DNA of 16,774 nucleotides, from NCBI GenBank assembly GCA_031273705.1, contig JAISRJ010000148.1, forward strand, positions 1 to 16,774, read 5' to 3'. Position 1 is the first letter of the stretch. Each line of letters starts with the position of its first letter. The notes beneath the pieces are model-generated. The model saw only the letters and a list, made by a program, of their open reading frames with translations. It had not been told where the DNA came from and made no database searches. Origin of the DNA: Clostridiales bacterium (GTDB lineage: Bacteria > Bacillota > Clostridia > Lachnospirales > WQUN01). This document shows, piece after piece, positions 1 through 5,839 of the stretch. The position numbers and the translations under genes were made by a program.

Positions 1-321
1 ATCTGAATCTTTTACCAAAAAGGGTTCTGATACTTCCATTTGTTCAATTGTTTTATAAACGGTTTCGGACTGGCTTTTTGTTTGCTCGTCAAGCATACAA
101 ATACTCGGAACAAAACCAAAACACTTTTCTATACCTTTTGTAATATGATATCTTAATTCATGCTCACGTAAAATTGTTATTATCAAATCTTGAGGATTGT
201 GAGTTATACCCTTTAAAGATTCTTTAATCATCAAGTCACCATTAGGTGCGTTAAGCATCCATTTTGGGCGCATATTGGGGAATCTGCTTGAACGCCCCGC
301 GCACGGAACAATAATTTTCAT
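1..321 (-). CDS. Sugar-phosphate nucleotidyltransferase, partial (3' end outside window)
   Basis: The reading frame is open from an ATG at 321 to the window edge (107 codons), so the C-terminus is missing. The N-terminus reads MKIIVPCAGRSSRFPN followed by RPKWML. This is the nucleotide-binding signature of NTP_transferase-family enzymes (A-G-x-S-S-R-F, then PK), which activate sugar phosphates or polyol/choline phosphates with an NTP. The last visible residues, FLVKDSD, fit the strand leading to the metal-binding Asp of this fold. A good ribosome binding site (AGGAGA) lies about 6 bases before the start, and the stop of the kinase gene upstream is only 10 bases away, so the two are almost certainly co-transcribed. 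By family and context it probably makes an activated precursor for a surface polysaccharide. The exact substrate cannot be told from the sequence. Confidence 0.82.
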   Translation of the reverse strand, partial: MKIIVPCAGRSSRFPNMRPKWMLNAPNGDLMIKESLKGITHNPQDLIITILREHELRYHITKGIEKCFGFVPSICMLDEQTKSQSETVYKTIEQMEVSEPFLVKDSD

Positions 322-331
322 TGCTATTCTC

Positions 332-1216
332 CTAAGCAAAATTTTTAAGCAGTTCACCGTTTAAAAATTTTTTTAGATATAACTTACTTTTTGTACATAA
401 AGCATTATAAATTTCCTCTTGCTTAGTATATGGAATAATTCTCAATAAGCATAACGCTAAAAAGAAATAATGATATTTACAATACTCCGCGTCATGAATA
501 TTTAGCCAATTATTCATTTCAAATCTGAATGTGCGATAACAAGGATTAGGGGCATCACAAATTTTACCGTTTCTGATATTTGACCAACCAGCTTCGATTT
601 CTTGATATAATTTAGCATAATCCAACCATACTGTAGGATAAAACGAATCAAGAAAGTCAATAAAATACAGTTTTCTATCGATGGATAGAATTAGATTTTC
701 TAATGTTAAGTCTCCATGGCAGAAAGATTGAGGTAAATTGAGTTTTCTAATAGAATAAAGTGATTCCGTTATTAATTTATTAAGCGTTGATGGCACCATT
801 TTAGAAATGTTACGCATTTTTGGTTTAAGACAGTCTTGAAATGATAAATCACATAACTCTATAGGTTTTTTATGACGAGCGACATGAAAATAATCGATCA
901 ACAATGGCAGAATATCTGATAATCTGTTAGTAATACGTTCTTTAGATGGCACATATTGCATTTCACAATACAAAATACCGTCATCACCAACGTCCTGTAT
1001 ATATATTTCAGGAACCGCTAAGAGATTAGAGCCAGAAAACAAATTAGAAAACGAGGATTGTTTTAATAATTGAATTTTGAATCTTTCATTATATGTAATG
1101 CTACTCGATGATTTTGATACATATATGAAATCAAAATCTGTAATTACTTTATATATACTACAACCTGAATACCCTCCCAAGTTCTCTAAATGTACCACAT
1201 TACGAGCTTTTTCCAT
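332..1216 (-). CDS. Choline-kinase/aminoglycoside-phosphotransferase-like kinase
   Basis: A 294-residue protein of the APH/choline-kinase fold. Visible signatures are the catalytic loop C-H-G-D-L-T-L-E-N (residues 166-174, with H167, D169, N174) and the metal-binding Asp in Y-F-I-D-F-L-D (about 185-190). The N-lobe is short and shows a weak glycine-rich stretch, N-L-G-G-Y-S-G (12-18). The frame extends upstream to a TTG at 1246, but the ATG at 1216 has AGGTGA at the right distance and is chosen as start. Its neighbours are a WavE-like glycosyltransferase upstream (39-base gap) and a nucleotidyltransferase downstream (10-base gap). This kinase plus nucleotidyltransferase arrangement is typical of surface-glycan loci, where a small molecule or sugar is phosphorylated and then activated. 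It could equally act on a sugar or on an alcohol such as choline. Antibiotic resistance is unlikely given the context. Confidence 0.78.
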   Translation of the reverse strand: MEKARNVVHLENLGGYSGCSIYKVITDFDFIYVSKSSSSITYNERFKIQLLKQSSFSNLFSGSNLLAVPEIYIQDVGDDGILYCEMQYVPSKERITNRLSDILPLLIDYFHVARHKKPIELCDLSFQDCLKPKMRNISKMVPSTLNKLITESLYSIRKLNLPQSFCHGDLTLENLILSIDRKLYFIDFLDSFYPTVWLDYAKLYQEIEAGWSNIRNGKICDAPNPCYRTFRFEMNNWLNIHDAEYCKYHYFFLALCLLRIIPYTKQEEIYNALCTKSKLYLKKFLNGELLKNFA

Positions 1217-1255
1217 TTTAATCACCTGTATTTCCCCACTCAACAATAAATAGCT

Positions 1256-2494
1256 TTAATCATTATTGTTTTTTATGGTATTTAATTTGCCGTTTTTAAG
1301 TGATAACCAATTTTGAAAATCGTAGTTATAAATCATTTTGCTGGCAGTATCATCATCGACATATGTTCCATTAGAAGTAGAGTTATCATTTATGTAGCTA
1401 CAATTCCAGTTGTGTTCGATGAATCTTGTACCATATTTAATCCAAAAGAGACCAATATCATTTTTTGCTATTGGTATAAAGAACTTCTTTAAGTGTTCTT
1501 CATAGTGCTCAGGCTTAACGACACACCCCATCTTTTTTAAATATCTCTTTACAAATAAAATTTCGACCAATAATTCTTGTTCAATATACTCGCTCCATGG
1601 TACAGGGTCAGAAAAATCGGTTATTTTTTCGCGAATTACTCTGTATAATGATTTAAAATCACCTTTTTTGAGTAATCGTTTAACTACAAATTTAAGAGAT
1701 ACAAATTTAAGAGATAATTCTACTTTATTTCGATAATCCATTTCTATGTCAAATATTTTCTCAATATCACATAGGTATCCAAAGTAAAAATAATCACATA
1801 CATAATATTCATTTTCATAAACATCGCCCAAATGATTCGAGATTGTCACTATTCTTCCTTTACATTTTTCTGATTCCGGGGGAAATGTTGTCAATAAAGA
1901 GATTAGAAATGAAATACTGTTTTCTTTGTAAAGCCTTTGATCATTTCGAGTTTTAGCGACAAAATCAACACCTAGTTCTTTTGCCTTTTGAATTCCCGCC
2001 ATTGTACTTTTAACTTGATAATTAACATTGCCATAACCCGGATGCGGCGGCAATTTTGATTGAACAACATATGGAGTTTCTAATTTGATTTTGGAGATAT
2101 AATCCATATTTTCATAATCCCAAGTGGAAACTATGATTATTACCCCAGGAAATTGTTTTTTATAAAGTTTTATACTTTCAAGTGTAAAATTATCACGTAA
2201 TATTAATGGTCCCTGCATTATTATCGCGACGGAGTCTCTAACTGGCCCAAGTTCAGGAACTTTAATCTGATCCGAAAACTTTGGTCTAATATTGTACGAA
2301 ACATAATAATCCGAAAAAAGCTCACATAATTTACATACACTTAGCAGTAACGCGTTAATAATTTTGCTGTGCAGTTTAATTACTGATATAGGAATGAAAA
2401 ATAAAACTTTATAGATAATACCCATAATTTTATACATAATCTTACTGCCTTTTTCGATTAATTTCTTAATTATCCATCTGTAGTTAATTTTCAT
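1256..2494 (-). CDS. WavE-family lipopolysaccharide/capsule glycosyltransferase-like protein
   Basis: A 412-residue protein. The core has the WavE-type pattern: AIIMQGPLILRDNFTLES (about 90-108), then a run ending in the STW motif (V-I-I-I-V-S-T-W, about 118-125), and NVNYQVKSTMAGI followed by D-F-V-A-K-T-R-N-D-Q-R, where the T-R-N-D element resembles the acidic metal/sugar-nucleotide site. Residues about 22-56 are hydrophobic and may associate with the membrane. WavE proteins take part in LPS core or O-antigen synthesis in Vibrio and occur widely in capsule and glycan loci. The specific sugar is unknown. The ATG start has an AAAGGA about 12 bases upstream, a rather long spacing; an internal Met at residue 20 is an alternative. 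An in-frame 15-bp tandem duplication at 1686-1715 gives S-L-K-F-V twice. It is the first gene of a leftward three-gene set. The region is AT-rich compared with the rest of the window, as is common for exchanged glycan loci. Confidence 0.75.
   Translation of the reverse strand: MKINYRWIIKKLIEKGSKIMYKIMGIIYKVLFFIPISVIKLHSKIINALLLSVCKLCELFSDYYVSYNIRPKFSDQIKVPELGPVRDSVAIIMQGPLILRDNFTLESIKLYKKQFPGVIIIVSTWDYENMDYISKIKLETPYVVQSKLPPHPGYGNVNYQVKSTMAGIQKAKELGVDFVAKTRNDQRLYKENSISFLISLLTTFPPESEKCKGRIVTISNHLGDVYENEYYVCDYFYFGYLCDIEKIFDIEMDYRNKVELSLKFVSLKFVVKRLLKKGDFKSLYRVIREKITDFSDPVPWSEYIEQELLVEILFVKRYLKKMGCVVKPEHYEEHLKKFFIPIAKNDIGLFWIKYGTRFIEHNWNCSYINDNSTSNGTYVDDDTASKMIYNYDFQNWLSLKNGKLNTIKNNND
1686..1715 (-). 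repeat. In-frame 15-bp tandem duplication inside the WavE-like gene
   Basis: ACAAATTTAAGAGAT occurs twice head to tail with no mismatch (1686-1700 and 1701-1715). In the gene it encodes the repeated pentapeptide S-L-K-F-V, S-L-K-F-V. The length is a multiple of three, so the frame is kept. Confidence 0.9.
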
Positions 2495-2767
2495 AAATTA
2501 TTAAATTCCTTTCATTCGCATAAGCTTCAATGCTATATCCACAAAGCAATTGGAAAATAGTTGATTGGTTTATCATGGGCAGACTTGGCGTGTTAACGGG
2601 ATAAATTTCCAAGTCAGACCGGATGAAGCCTTGTAATCATAACAGGAAAAATAAAATGGCGGGTACCGCGCTTTTTTAAGATGAAACTAAAACGTCTATG
2701 CACGATTATTATCTAATTACTTTATCGATATAGCCCTAATTCAGCTGTCTATTGCGTTGATATAAAG

Positions 2768-2809
2768 ATAAGGAAGGTAACATAATCTACATTATGTTGC
2801 CTTCCTTAT
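2768..2809. repeat. Long palindrome, 19-bp arms with 4-base loop
   Basis: The left arm (2768-2786) and right arm (2791-2809) pair at 18 of 19 positions around the loop CTAC. The single mismatch (T at 2778 against G at 2799) would be a wobble pair in RNA. No T-run follows on either side, so it does not look like a normal terminator. It overlaps one copy of the 15-mer that recurs inverted at 2927-2941, which suggests a small mobile-element remnant. Confidence 0.85.
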
Positions 2810-2941
2810 ACAGCTTGAGTATTTAGCTTCTTTTGAAGGGGTAAGACAGAAAATTTGGTTGAGCGGCAATAAAAAAAGAGCCTAAGCCCTTTGATATTAA
2901 AGAAAAATAGTAACCACGTTACCTTCTGTAGATTATGTTAC
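2777..2941. repeat. Pair of 15-bp perfect inverted repeats flanking 135 bp (MITE-like)
   Basis: GTAACATAATCTACA at 2777-2791 is exactly inverted at 2927-2941. The inner end of the second copy is followed by GTTACCTTC (2918-2926), the inverted form of the GAAGGTAAC that overlaps the first copy (2774-2782). A further GTAAC-CAC-GTTAC palindrome lies at 2910-2922. The arrangement resembles a non-autonomous element with terminal inverted repeats, or a cluster of operator half-sites. No clear target-site duplication is visible directly outside the repeats. Confidence 0.55.
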
Positions 2942-2976
2942 TAAGAAAAACAATAATTTGAAGGAGGCGCTTACCC

Positions 2977-3036
2977 ATGTCAACTGCCCAAGCAATACCC
3001 GATAAGAAGCACGGCCTCTTGCTCTTCCCTTCTTAA
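2977..3036 (+). CDS. Possible 19-residue leader peptide or gene remnant
   Basis: ATG at 2977 is preceded by GAAGGAGG, 9 bases away, a very strong ribosome binding site. The product would be MSTAQAIPDKKHGLLLFPS, then TAA. In the same frame after the stop, 14 more sense codons (DVVITPEKAEYRPL) follow up to TAA at 3079-3081. It may be a short leader peptide, or the start of a gene broken by a stop and deletion. I do not recognise the sequence. It lies 35 bases downstream of the 2927-2941 repeat. Confidence 0.22.
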   Translation: MSTAQAIPDKKHGLLLFPS

Positions 3037-3218
3037 GACGTGGTTATCACACCTGAAAAAGCGGAGTATCGCCCGCTATAATCATAGATATAATAAAATC
3101 ATAGTTCTCTTGCGGCCACGCGCCGTTATCTTGGCGTCACCACAAGATGATAAAAACGCAGTCTATGTAAGTCTGGAGCTGATAGGATGAATAGGCGCTT
3201 ATCCTGCTTCATTGTTAA

Positions 3219-3247
3219 TTTATAACATAATTATGAGAATTATGCAA
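3219..3247 (-). promoter_or_regulatory. Promoter-like sequence facing left, no gene behind it
   Basis: Read on the minus strand: TTGCAT, 17 bases, TATAAA, close to the vegetative consensus. Transcription would run leftward from about 3212 into the gene-poor region. It could serve the WavE-like gene through a long leader of about 700 bases, drive a small RNA, or be a remnant. The first minus-strand ATG after it opens only a 28-codon ORF without a ribosome binding site. Confidence 0.4.
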
Positions 3248-3257
3248 GCTGCATTTT

Positions 3258-3292
3258 CGCGAATATTAAAACTGGCCGCGAATATTAAAACT
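3258..3292. repeat. 16-bp direct repeat, 19-bp period
   Basis: CGCGAATATTAAAACT occurs at 3258-3273 and again at 3277-3292, separated by GGC. There is no mismatch. It lies just upstream of the orphan minus-strand promoter, so it could be a pair of binding sites about two helical turns apart. Confidence 0.85.
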
Positions 3293-3458
3293 TATTAATT
3301 TTAGTGTTGCTAATTATACAATAGCAGGGACGACCTAAGTCCGCCCCTGCGGAGTATGTTTTCGTTCACGAGTCAAGGCAGCGGCATTTACCTGCGCCGA
3401 TGCGCGTCTCACTTATCAGAGAATTTTAGGCTTGAAAAGCAAATGCTACCACCCTGGT

Positions 3459-4214
3459 TCACGCCTCTATAAAAATTTGAACTATCAAAAACTTACCGTC
3501 GGCATCCGGGTTTTCCAAAACCGCAATACCCATTTTATTATAACGTTTGCTTAGCAAGTTGGATTTGTGCGCCAAGCTGTTAAGCATTTTCTCGTGAGCG
3601 GACTCAATGGATTCTGAATTAGCAATATTTTCGGAGGCCGTTTTATAAAATATACCTATATCACGCAACATAAGAAATGGTGTGCCAAGATTAGGAGATT
3701 CGTGCCCAAAATAATGGTTCTCCGCCATGTCCTCTACCTTTATCCGCGCGGCTTCATTTAATTGATTATCCCATGAGTAAGCTGTCAGATGATTTTTCAT
3801 ACGCGCCTCGTTTACCAACAAAAATAATCGTTCCGCCGGGCTTTCTTCCGCGTATATTATTTCTTCTTCAAGTTCATCAGATTCTTGTCTAATTATTTCA
3901 TCGTCCGCGCCTTGTGAAACTTCTTTAAATTTCGTTATATTAACAAAGTTCTTTGAGACCATACCTACGGATTGATCCGGCAGTATAACGACAAACCAAT
4001 TATTTATCGCGCCTATTACAGATAATTTGGTATCTTCCGCCAGACTGGTTACCACAGGATATTCGACGCCCGGTCCCGTTCGCACATTAAGACGTTTCGT
4101 TGCGATAACACACTCTTTTGCCAAGACAGAGCTAAAATTTTTATCATCATAGGCGGTACCCATCAGAAACACCGAGGAAATACACATCAATATAGGAATA
4201 AAAACTCTTTTCAT
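3459..4214 (-). CDS. Secreted SH3b-CAP (SCP/YkwD-like) domain protein
   Basis: A 251-residue protein. It has an N-terminal signal peptide (MKRVFIPILMCISSVFLMG, cleavage near residue 20-25). A bacterial SH3 domain spans about 34-93, with the typical R-L-N-V-R-T-G-P-G motif at 41-49. A strongly acidic linker lies at about 100-126, and a CAP domain at about 127-251. CAP landmarks seen are H-Y-F-G-H-E-S-P (167-174), S-E-N-I-A (194-198), A-H-K-S-N-L-L (215-221) and the terminal I-V-Q-I-F. The four conserved residues of the CAP cavity (H167/H171, E195, H216) are present. SH3b domains usually bind the cell wall, so this is a wall-associated exported protein; Bacillus YkwD-type proteins have this build, but the activity is not settled. 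The frame opens at a TTG at 4244, but ATG 4214 has GAGAGGG about 8 bases before it and is chosen. It is divergent from the ferritin-like gene. Confidence 0.85.
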   Translation of the reverse strand: MKRVFIPILMCISSVFLMGTAYDDKNFSSVLAKECVIATKRLNVRTGPGVEYPVVTSLAEDTKLSVIGAINNWFVVILPDQSVGMVSKNFVNITKFKEVSQGADDEIIRQESDELEEEIIYAEESPAERLFLLVNEARMKNHLTAYSWDNQLNEAARIKVEDMAENHYFGHESPNLGTPFLMLRDIGIFYKTASENIANSESIESAHEKMLNSLAHKSNLLSKRYNKMGIAVLENPDADGKFLIVQIFIEA

Positions 4215-4267
4215 AATAATTACCCTCTCTCCAATATTCCCCAATTTTATTATGTATTTCCAGAAAG

Positions 4268-4288
4268 ATAATATACATGAAATATTAT
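4268..4288. promoter_or_regulatory. Perfect 7+7 dyad between divergent genes, operator candidate
   Basis: ATAATAT at 4268-4274 and ATATTAT at 4282-4288 form a perfect inverted repeat with a 7-base spacer. It sits in the 114-base space between the divergent CAP-protein and ferritin-like genes. The AT-rich form is reminiscent of Fur/PerR-type sites, but the spacing does not match either consensus. A regulator linked to iron or peroxide would make sense for the ferritin-like gene. This is inference. Confidence 0.35.
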
Positions 4289-4328
4289 TTTTACTACCGA
4301 ATAAAATATATTCAAGGGAGGAATGTAA

Positions 4329-4772
4329 ATGGATACATATCGCTCATTGTCGCCTGATCAAAAAATGCTCGACATTTTGATTGCGGCTGTTGAGGAGGAA
4401 AGAGAGAGCATACAATTTTATCATCGATTAAGTAAAATGACAAAAGACACTTCCTACAAAGAAATCTTGCGCCTTATCAGAATGGATGAACAAAAGCACG
4501 AGAAATATTTTGTAGATATTTATAAACGTTTGACAGGGCAAATTCTTAGAGCCGAGCATGTTACACCGTCTCGAGGCGCGGAGTATGATTTCGCTCCGGA
4601 ATGCGAAAAGGCTATGTTTGCGGCACTTGAATTGTCGGAATATTATCGCAGAATATATTCCAGCTTTTCCAATTTAGAAATACGTGACATGTTGTTTGAA
4701 ATGATTACCGATGAACAAAATAACGCCATAAAAATGCAATATCTTTATTTTAAAAATCGGCGTCTGATTTAG
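4329..4772 (+). CDS. Ferritin-like (rubrerythrin-type) diiron protein
   Basis: A 147-residue, nearly all-helical protein without a signal peptide. The ferritin-like pattern is clear: E-E-E-R-E-S-I-Q-F-Y (22-31) on the first helix, M-D-E-Q-K-H-E-K-Y-F (51-60, the E-x-x-H type ligand pair) on the second, A-L-E-L-S-E-Y-Y (about 98-105) on the third, and I-T-D-E-Q-N-N-A-I on the fourth. In the last helix the usual E-x-x-H appears as E-Q-N-N, so the final His ligand is missing and the metal site may be altered. It lacks a rubredoxin-type Cys domain. Such proteins bind iron or reduce peroxide, and short ferritin-like proteins are also found in spores; which applies here is unknown. The start is supported by GGGAGGA 7 bases upstream. 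Confidence 0.72.
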   Translation: MDTYRSLSPDQKMLDILIAAVEEERESIQFYHRLSKMTKDTSYKEILRLIRMDEQKHEKYFVDIYKRLTGQILRAEHVTPSRGAEYDFAPECEKAMFAALELSEYYRRIYSSFSNLEIRDMLFEMITDEQNNAIKMQYLYFKNRRLI

Positions 4773-4865
4773 TGTGAGCATTTTTTTTGTTACAAAATTG
4801 TAAGTCCAGAAAAGTAACCTCTGCCCGGCATGTTCATAATATGTAATGCAGTTGTCCAAATTGTC

Positions 4866-4924
4866 TTGCGGCTATTGGCAAATCGCATTATAGTTGACTA
4901 GCATGTAGACAGAAGGTGTATAAT
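4866..4924 (+). promoter_or_regulatory. Two overlapping promoter candidates before the 4927 gene
   Basis: TTGCGG (4866-4871), 18 bases, TATAGT (4890-4895) would start transcription near 4902 and leave a short leader containing AGAAGGTG. A second set, TTGACT (4894-4899), 19 bases, TATAAT (4919-4924), is closer to consensus by letters. It would, however, start transcription after the proposed TTG start codon, and its -10 box overlaps the spacer of the ribosome binding site. The first set agrees better with the chosen start. Confidence 0.35.
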
Positions 4925-4926
4925 CT

Positions 4927-5526
4927 TTGCGGGAAATACTAACCTTTATTACAGCAAACGGTATGTCTATATTGATAAATGGCATATTTTTGTTTGCCGC
5001 GCTTCAAGTGATAAATATAGGTTTGTTTTACTTAAAGAATAATAAGAGCCACGGCAGTATAAATAAATCTTCCGCAAAAGAACAACAAAATAGAATCTAT
5101 CAAAGAGTACAAATGTTATCTGAACGCGGATTGAAAGATACACAGGGCGACAGAATAATCATCATGGAATTTTTTGAGCCTGGTATAATGCCGCCTAAGT
5201 TTATCTCGTGCAAATATGAGTTTCTGCAAAAGGGACATCTCCCTTTAAAGGATGTTTTGTCACGGATATCCGCTTTTAGGTTTAAAGAATTCTTACGAAG
5301 AATAGACACGGAACGATATGTTATAATAGACGACGAGTTGCCCGAACCTATTTCACGCGTGGGATTAGAACTGATGGATGAATATGAATTGAAGGCGTTA
5401 TGTGTAGAAATAAAAGATACCAAAGGGTTTGCGTTAGGCTATGTCGCGCTTATAAAGGAACATGATTTTTTAGATAAAGACATTTCTATCATGATAGACA
5501 TAGCCAGGCAGTTAGGTTATCTGTGA
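4927..5526 (+). CDS. Membrane-anchored protein with possible GAF-like domain
   Basis: A 199-residue protein. One membrane segment lies at about residues 13-34 (MSILINGIFLFAALQVINIGL), followed by a basic and polar linker, then a soluble alpha/beta domain from about 50. That domain contains D-R-I-I-I-M-E-F-F-E-P-G, P-P-K-F-I-S-C-K-Y-E and L-C-V-E-I-K-D-T-K-G-F-A-L-G-Y-V, and ends with a helix, K-D-I-S-I-M-I-D-I-A-R-Q-L. This order resembles GAF-type sensor folds, but I cannot name a family. An in-frame stop lies at 4921-4923. TTG 4927 is preceded by AGAAGGTG at good spacing, whereas the next start, ATG 4963, has no ribosome binding site, so TTG is preferred. It sits between a ferritin-like gene and a structured RNA candidate, and no partner gene is evident. 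Confidence 0.65.
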   Translation: MREILTFITANGMSILINGIFLFAALQVINIGLFYLKNNKSHGSINKSSAKEQQNRIYQRVQMLSERGLKDTQGDRIIIMEFFEPGIMPPKFISCKYEFLQKGHLPLKDVLSRISAFRFKEFLRRIDTERYVIIDDELPEPISRVGLELMDEYELKALCVEIKDTKGFALGYVALIKEHDFLDKDISIMIDIARQLGYL

Positions 5527-5561
5527 AGCTATATAGAAAATATCTATCTACGATAAAGGCA

Positions 5562-5774
5562 ATTATACCCGCAAGTGAAATCATTTGCCATCCATACGGT
5601 CTTTTTAGCACAATACCGCATCAGACGGCTACTTGCGTACCTGAGGGTACGCGGCGCAGCCATCTTCTTTGTCTTGCTCTAAAAATTTTCGTATGTTATT
5701 GGCAAATGCTTACGCTCGTGAGTATAATATCCAGTGCGGCACTAGACCGATGGGCGGAGTCCATCGGTTTTTTT
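5562..5774 (+). ncRNA. Candidate 6S-like structured small RNA with terminator
   Basis: A set of nested helices pairs in strict order across 5562-5728: ATTATAC 5562-5568 with 5722-5728; CGCAAG 5570-5575 with 5709-5714 (one mismatch); CATTTGCCA 5582-5590 with 5700-5708; CATACG 5593-5598 with 5690-5695; TTTTTAG 5602-5608 with 5679-5685; GGCT 5627-5630 with 5658-5661; and GCGTACC 5635-5641 with 5646-5652 around the tetraloop TGAG. Between the fifth and sixth helices lies a large, nearly symmetric bubble (5609-5626 and 5662-5678). A rod with one big internal bubble plus a terminal hairpin is the architecture of 6S RNA, which traps RNA polymerase. A small AGTGC-G-GCACT hairpin and a terminator follow. 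The 5' end is not defined; TAGACA-17-TATCTG (5495-5523) is a weak promoter option. Primary-sequence identity to 6S RNA is not established. Confidence 0.5.
5747..5774 (+). terminator. Rho-independent terminator before lexA
   Basis: A perfect 7-bp stem, CCGATGG (5747-5753) with CCATCGG (5761-5767), has a 7-base loop and is followed directly by seven T residues (5768-5774). It ends the structured RNA candidate (or the 4927 gene) and separates it from lexA. Confidence 0.92.
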
Positions 5775-5804
5775 GTGTCATCTTTATTTCAGGTGTGATA
5801 TAAT
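5775..5804 (+). promoter_or_regulatory. Promoter of the lexA-hisC-aroA operon
   Basis: GTGTCA (5775-5780), 18 bases, TATAAT (5799-5804), with an extended -10 (TGATATAAT, TG at 5796-5797). Start of transcription is expected near 5811. No GAAC-N4-GTTC LexA box is visible here, so typical LexA autorepression is not supported by the sequence. Confidence 0.65.
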
Positions 5805-5839
5805 TATCAAGAGCTTTTTGCCACAGGAGGAATTGATTA

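Larger units (their letters stand above)
2495..3458. other. 964-bp gene-poor region with repeats and orphan signals
   Basis: No reading frame on either strand has convincing length or family resemblance. The stretch holds: a 7-bp stem (GACTTGG 2582-2588 with CCAAGTC 2609-2615); a GGGTACCGCG element followed by a T-run (2661-2677); a long perfect-type hairpin (2768-2809); inverted copies of a 15-mer (2777-2791, 2927-2941); a 19-codon ORF with a strong ribosome binding site (2977-3036); a promoter-like sequence facing left (3219-3247); a 16-bp direct repeat (3258-3273, 3277-3292); and a GC-rich hairpin (3324-3350). It separates the glycan genes from the next block and looks like the scar of past insertions or deletions. 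This is inference. Confidence 0.6.

Noticed and set aside
2657..2677. GGGTACCGCG followed by a T-run, resembling the T-box core sequence
   Set aside because: Only the 10-base core resembles a T-box. There is no recognisable stem I or specifier loop upstream, no proper terminator alternative (only a 4-bp stem), and no synthetase or amino-acid gene downstream on that strand.
3324..3350. GC-rich hairpin (GCAGGG/CCCTGC) downstream of the CAP gene
   Set aside because: The stem is only 6 bp plus a broken inner part, and no T-run follows on the minus strand, so it is not called as a terminator.
4786..4803. Overlapping palindromes (TTTTGT-T-ACAAAA, TTACAA-AA-TTGTAA) after the ferritin-like gene
   Set aside because: They are low-complexity AT sequence directly after a T-run, with too little evidence for an operator or terminator.
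5523..5798. 91-codon ORF overlapping the end of the 4927 gene
   Set aside because: It has no family resemblance and a cysteine-rich, irregular composition. It lies across the nested RNA helices and the terminator, so it is better explained as non-coding.
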